DNA from: Cellvibrionaceae bacterium
GTDB taxonomy: Bacteria > Pseudomonadota > Gammaproteobacteria > Pseudomonadales > Cellvibrionaceae
Direction of reading: 5' to 3'
NCBI GenBank assembly: GCA_027012915.1
Contig: JALUYN010000605.1
Span: 1 to 7,051, forward strand
Length of the DNA: 7,051 nt
Shown: positions 5,864 to 7,051 of the stretch, piece by piece
Layout of the letters: each line of letters begins with the position of its first letter
Position numbering within the stretch: position 1 is the first letter of the stretch
Translations under genes and position numbers: made by a program
Notes under the pieces: generated by a model
The model's input: only the letters and a program-made list of their open reading frames with translations
Database searches by the model: none
What the model was told of the DNA's origin: nothing

Positions 5864-7051
5864 GTGAATTTGACACAAAAAACTCGCCGCTGCGGCAAAC
5901 GCGTACTCACCACGTTGCTGGCCTGCACCATGGCCTGGTCGCCATTGTCGAGCGCACAGAGTAACTACAACCTGCCCTCGCTGGGGGATAACAGCAGTGC
6001 CATCGTATCGCCACAGAAAGAATACGAACTGGGACAGGCTTGGCTGCGTTCATTCCGCAGTAAGGTGCCCGCCAATTCAGACGCCCTCACTTACGTCTAC
6101 CTTGAGGACTTACTAAACAAGCTTGCCCAGTACAGCCAGTTAAGCGACCGCAAACTGGAACTGGTGGTAGTGAACAACCCCAGCATGAACGCCTTTGCCG
6201 TGCCCGGTGGTGTAGTCGGTGTGCATACCGGCTTGTTTTTGCACGCTGACACAGAGGCGCAACTGGCGTCTGTGCTCAGTCACGAACTGGCCCATTTGAG
6301 CCAGCGTCACTTTGCCCGGGGCGTGGAAAAAGCCCGCCAGAACACAGTGCCCTTTATGGCCGCTATGCTTGCGAGTCTGGTAATTGCAGCAACCACCGGC
6401 GGCGATGCAGGTCTGGCGGCCATATCCGCCACTCAAGCCGCAGCGTTGGACTCAAAACTGCGTTTCAGCCGCCAGAATGAACAGGAAGCCGACCGTATTG
6501 GCATGCAGACCATGATTGCCGCCAACATGGACCCTCACGCGGTGGCCGAAATGTTTGAGCGCATGCTGCGTACCACTCGCTATAGTCGACGTCCTCCGGA
6601 GTTTCTATTGACTCACCCGGTAACCGAAAGCCGTATTGCCGACGCCCTCAATCGCGCAGGCAACCAACCGAGGCGCCAATACCAAGAGAACGTGGATTTT
6701 CATTTGATGCGCTCCAGAGCCATATTGCTGCACAGTGAAACTGCCGAACAAGCGGTGAAACGCTTTCGCAATGAGCTGGTAGGTGAAAGCCATTCTTCAG
6801 AGGCCAGCCGCTACGGTCTGGTGCTAGCATTGATCAAGAGCCATCAGTATCCCCAGGCAAGTGAAGCCCTTCAGCCTCTGCTGCAGAGCTCGCCTGACAA
6901 GATCGCCTATCTACTGGCCAGCGCTGACATCCTGGCGGGTCAGGGGGATTTTTATGGGGCTCTAAAAGTTCTGGAAGGACAACTGCAGAAACAACCGGAA
7001 AACCATCCGCTAACGGTACGCTATGCGGAGTTGTTGATGGAGAATGGTAAC
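5864..7051 (+). CDS. bepA: BepA, periplasmic M48 metalloprotease/chaperone with TPR domain, 3' end cut by window edge
   Basis: BepA assists outer-membrane biogenesis (LptD assembly) and degrades stalled outer-membrane proteins. The 396 codons present correspond to about 80% of E. coli BepA (487). The zinc motif HELAH is at 140-144 (His140, Glu141 catalytic, His144), and the third ligand Glu206 lies in NEQEADRIG. LLTHPVTESR supplies His251, equivalent to the regulatory His246 of E. coli. NAFAVPGG (about 109-116) and YSRRPPE (240-246) are also family-typical. From about 270 the helical TPR region begins and continues past 7051. I chose GTG 5864, with GGA seven nt upstream, because it gives a clean signal peptide: basic RRCGKR, hydrophobic core, probable cleavage near SSA at 29-31. 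The frame is open further upstream to ATG 5771, which would bury that signal. It is divergent from tusA-perM, as bepA is from perM in E. coli. Confidence 0.94.
   Translation, partial: MNLTQKTRRCGKRVLTTLLACTMAWSPLSSAQSNYNLPSLGDNSSAIVSPQKEYELGQAWLRSFRSKVPANSDALTYVYLEDLLNKLAQYSQLSDRKLELVVVNNPSMNAFAVPGGVVGVHTGLFLHADTEAQLASVLSHELAHLSQRHFARGVEKARQNTVPFMAAMLASLVIAATTGGDAGLAAISATQAAALDSKLRFSRQNEQEADRIGMQTMIAANMDPHAVAEMFERMLRTTRYSRRPPEFLLTHPVTESRIADALNRAGNQPRRQYQENVDFHLMRSRAILLHSETAEQAVKRFRNELVGESHSSEASRYGLVLALIKSHQYPQASEALQPLLQSSPDKIAYLLASADILAGQGDFYGALKVLEGQLQKQPENHPLTVRYAELLMENGN

Noticed and set aside
6140..6830. Minus-strand open frames of 60-98 codons
   Set aside because: They are antisense to the catalytic and early TPR parts of bepA and show no independent coding features.

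Overview
The window looks like a chromosomal segment of a gammaproteobacterium, roughly 50-53% G+C by eye. All five protein genes are core housekeeping or envelope genes whose closest recognisable relatives are in Escherichia and Pseudomonas: aceE, a pitrilysin-type M16 peptidase, perM, a TusA-family sulfur carrier and bepA. The perM / tusA-like / bepA arrangement recalls the Pseudomonas PA1007-PA1006-PA1005 neighbourhood and the divergent perM-bepA pair of E. coli. The multi-hairpin intergenic repeats make me lean to a marine gammaproteobacterium of the Cellvibrionales/Pseudomonadales kind, but that lineage guess is weak. There is no tRNA, rRNA, transposase, integrase, CRISPR array or toxin-antitoxin pair.

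Layout. Positions 1-943 (minus) hold the first 314 codons of aceE, the E1 subunit of pyruvate dehydrogenase, which runs off the left edge. Positions 944-1153 hold its leader and promoter region, with an A+T-rich inverted repeat over the best -10, plus a C8/G8 hairpin just after the preceding gene. Positions 1154-3985 (minus) encode a complete 943-residue pitrilysin-like M16 zinc protease with a lipoprotein signal. Positions 3986-4449 carry no gene. They contain two tandem copies and one collapsed remnant of a repeat built from small hairpins (about 4021-4396), then a strong bidirectional terminator (4399-4428). Positions 4450-5508 (minus) are perM, preceded 12 nt upstream by a tusA-like gene (5521-5748, minus) in a likely two-gene operon. 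A 115-nt divergent intergenic region separates these from bepA (5864-7051, plus), which runs off the right edge after 396 codons.

How the genes relate. aceE feeds acetyl-CoA into central metabolism and is probably functionally separate from the rest. BepA, a periplasmic outer-membrane-protein quality-control protease and chaperone, and the predicted lipoprotein M16 peptidase both point to envelope or periplasmic proteolysis. PerM is an inner-membrane protein of the AI-2E transporter family, and the TusA-like protein is a cytosolic persulfide carrier. The perM/tusA/bepA cluster is conserved across species, but no joint function is evident from the sequence. I found no clearly new biological system. 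The most unusual element is the modular hairpin repeat array inserted between perM and the M16 protease, which reaches the latter's promoter region.
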